64,000 nucleotides of DNA from Beaufortia kweichowensis (lineage: Eukaryota; Chordata; Actinopteri; Cypriniformes; Gastromyzontidae): assembly GCA_019155185.1 (NCBI GenBank), contig CM032816.1, forward strand, positions 5,051,010 through 5,115,009, given 5' to 3'. Within the stretch, counting starts at the first letter, position 1. The number at the start of each line of letters is the position of its first letter. Below, one piece after another: positions 61,539 to 64,000 of the stretch. Made by a program: the position numbers and the translations under genes. A model generated the notes under the pieces. The model did not search any database. It had not been told where the DNA came from and was given only the letters and a program-made list of their open reading frames with translations.

Positions 61539-63368
61539 TAGCCTCATCACGCCCAATCACAACAGCCAGATCCCCCTCAGCTCATTTCAAGCTGTGCTTT
61601 GGGAGTATTGCAGGATAATGACCATCTCCGTGTCGTTCCATGAATCTTATTTATTGAGCATAAAGTGCTGTTTCAGACTGCAGTTTATGGTCTCCATTTA
61701 GATCTCATATATTTTTATGTGTAGCTGGCACCGAGATATTCCCTTCGGTGTCATTTAAAAAGCACTTTAGGACAGTGTAGCCAAGTCAATATGAACAAAT
61801 CTCATGATTTAGAGCTTTTGAAGGGAACTCATTTCAAACGGATGCTTTGCGTCCGCGCTGGGCCTCAGGCTCTAATATAGACCCCTCTGCCTTTGTTTTT
61901 TGCTGGACTCTACTTTTTCATTTTTGCTGTAGCAATAGGGAGTTGTGGGAAGTTGGTTATGTTGACGTCAGCATGATCGGGGACATTGTCGATTAGGGAC
62001 CTTTGACTAAGAGGCGAAAGGTTGTGTCCACATTACAGGTTATTCTGGCTAAGGACCGCCTGCTTACACAGGAATAGAGTTGACTGACACATGAGACGGC
62101 GTGCGTGTGTGTGAGGTTGGCTCATGCTTCCTCCACACTATGGCAGCCTGAGCTTTTCATCATGAAGAGGCTGTCTTTGCTTTTCGAAAAGAAAGAGAGA
62201 GGGCCATAACAGAGAGACTGTGTGATGCACATGCATCCTTCATCCAACATAAAGCTGAGGCCAGATCTTCCACACCCCTCCACCATCCATCCCTAAATAA
62301 ATGAACCTTCTCCCAAGTCAGACACAATCCCCCGCCTCTCTCTGTGCCTTCAGATCTCAGCACAGACCCCCGCCCCCTGTATCACATGGTTGGCAGTGAT
62401 GTTTGGATGTGGTTTGTTTTTTCTACAGCTGTGCTCCACTGACCCAGTTAGTCTTAATCCCCTCGACGTGACTTTAATGGACTGCAGGGACCGAGATGGG
62501 GGGTGAATATGTGTGCGCTGGATAGGGGAGGGGCTTCAGATGGGAATATTGGATGCAGGGCAGGAAGGAGGATAGCGAGTGAGAGAGGGATTTCTTGTGG
62601 GCAGTAAATTAATTTGATGCTGTTATGTAAGTGTAATCACGGTTGTCTATAACCACATCAGCAGGAGTGGACAGAGACGGAGAGAGGTAATCTGAGAGCA
62701 ATCTTTTGATGCCTATTATTTTTTAGATTGAAGTAAAAGTTTGATATTGTGATGATAATTAATCCATTAAACATTTACAAAGCTCAATCCTTATAAAAGA
62801 AACAGCAAAACTGACCTTAGATCAGCCTGATGCAATGTCACTAAACATTCCAATATGGTTCTTTCTTTATCAGGTGTTTGATAAAATCCTCCGCTGTCAA
62901 TATTTTGCGTCAGCTTGGCTTTAAGCTTTTACCTTAAAGCAGTGGGTGAGAGCTGATATTGTATGATTAATCATGATGTACTCTTCAGAGCCGCTTGGTT
63001 TTGAAGGAGAAAAATATCTTTTCCTGGCTGCTCTGCTAAATCATCTTTACTTCTCATATTCAGTCGGAGCTGAAGCTCAGCCAGTTGGGTTGTCATGAGA
63101 GAGAGAAGCTCAACTTTAATCTTTCATCGTCTCACTAGAATACAGCAAGCTTTCTATAAAAAGGAAACCTGCAGGAGATCTTTGCCTCTGTTTGTGCGCA
63201 AACCCAGGTGGAGATCTCTGATCCTTCGATGCTTTACAACAAGGCCCGGTTTTAACCAGGGTCACTTAAGGTGGAATCCACAAGTGTGGTTTCGTTGCCT
63301 TGGTAAGATTATCAAAAGTGTTCAAAGGTGCACCATTTGTATCAAGATTTACACCAGTAATGTTTTTT
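61539..63368. other. Non-coding stretch
   Basis: Balanced composition between about 61700 and 62700, repeat-free in part (61720-62090 and 62580-62700), possibly conserved. No gene or RNA gene recognised; frames are under 95 codons. The longest, 63095-63379, runs into the MITE that follows. Confidence 0.3.
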
Positions 63369-63652
63369 TAAAGGGATAGTTCACCAAAAAAAGAACTTTT
63401 TCACCTTTTGTCATTCAAACCCTGTATATGATAGAACACAACAGAAGATATTTAGCAAAACGAAGGTTACCGGAACCCAATGACTTCCATTGTACCTTGT
63501 GTCCATTCCATGAAAGTGAATGTGTGCCGGTAACCAGCGGTTTGCAAAATATCTTCTTCTGCTGAAGCAAGAAAGTCATACAGGTTTGACATGATATGAA
63601 GGTGAGTAAACAATAAAATAATTTTTATTTTTGGGTGAACTATCCCTTTAAA
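63369..63652. mobile_element. Palindromic MITE (GGGATAGTT type), full-length, GGTTACCGG subfamily
   Basis: The ends TTAAAGGGATAGTTCACC and GGGTGAACTATCCCTTTAA are inverted repeats. The core GGTTACCGGAACCCAATGAC then TTCCATTGTACCTTGTGTCC and TGTGCCGGTAACCAGCG matches the copy at 26530, marking the same subfamily. Confidence 0.9.
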
Positions 63653-64000
63653 TGTGCAAATTTAACTAAGGCATTGTCCTAAATTAATCTAAACCCTGTC
63701 CTGGAAACCGCCCCTTTAGAATAACTGTATGAATAGTGAACAGATTCAATAATGCCCTGAGCTTGTAAGAACAAGCACATCTCACAAGCAGGCATCACAT
63801 CCCTCATTAACCGCTGTTTAAAACGAGTTAGTCAGCCACGGGTGCCGAGTATTGGCTCTGACTGCCGTACTGAAAAAAACGTCAAAAAAGTCTCATGCAT
63901 CGAGTTAGCTGATATTCGGTTGAAAATAAGAAAGGCGGTGGAGTGTGAAGTTGCATTATCAAATACAGATTTCTTGGCGAGCTTCAGAGAAATCCTCTCC
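63653..64000. other. Non-coding window end, CNE-like
   Basis: Balanced, repeat-free sequence up to the end of the window. No reading frame or motif cluster that I can interpret. Confidence 0.3.

Overview
This is a gene-poor stretch of a vertebrate nuclear genome. It is most likely from a cyprinid or other cypriniform fish: it holds many short palindromic elements with the GGGATAGTTCACCC / GGGTGAACTATCCC ends that are typical of carp and zebrafish DNA, SINE tails of the type GTCTGCCAAATGC...ATGTAAA, fish-type MITEs with TGTGACCCTG or GGGCTGCAC ends, and abundant long microsatellites. I find no protein-coding gene, rRNA, tRNA, snRNA or CRISPR array that I can support. The open reading frames are short, unrecognisable, or made by simple repeats. 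No transposase or reverse transcriptase reading frame is visible, so the mobile DNA is non-autonomous.

Layout. AT-rich sequence carrying the repeats alternates with blocks of higher complexity and more balanced base composition that look like conserved non-coding elements. Those blocks carry homeodomain-type TAATTA cores, POU octamers and CpG clusters. Candidates lie near 1.5-1.8, 2.4-3.3, 7.3-7.6, 14.0-14.15, 16.9-17.3, 18.5-18.85, 20.1-20.4, 25.0-25.35, 26.05-26.4, 27.2-27.5, 31.4-31.65, 32.4-32.95, 41.0-41.6, 45.3-45.8, 48.8-49.35 and 59.8-60.35 kb. An intergenic gene desert or a very large intron of a regulatory gene would fit. Conservation itself cannot be seen from one sequence, so these are inferences.

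Mobile DNA. Dispersed families present in more than one copy are: a TTAA-ended MITE of about 300 bp (519, 30373 and 52640); a MITE with TGTGACCCTG...CAGGGTCACA ends (11108, 19316, 38725 and 53779); GGGATAGTT palindromic MITEs (12645, 18149, 20631, 26530, 63369, with relatives at 7979 and 43490); and a repeat with the core TACTTGATTC-GATTGGC (9918 and 23866). tRNA-derived SINE fragments lie at 5.98, 33.2, 40.45, 48.45 and 57.94 kb.

Most unusual structure. From 50593 to 52130 there is an inverted-repeat element whose arms are themselves minisatellites of a roughly 36-base unit (core GTGTTGTGGACTTTGCAG). The left arm is in reverse orientation and the right arm forward, and they enclose a spacer of about 570-640 bases. 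This is the architecture of foldback transposons, and I know of no named fish family that it matches.

Simple repeats are prominent: an uninterrupted (TC)n of about 184 bases at 28.1 kb, a (GA)n of about 339 bases at 34.7 kb with internal higher-order duplication, and a (TA)n plus (TTA)n expansion inside a MITE at 38.9 kb.
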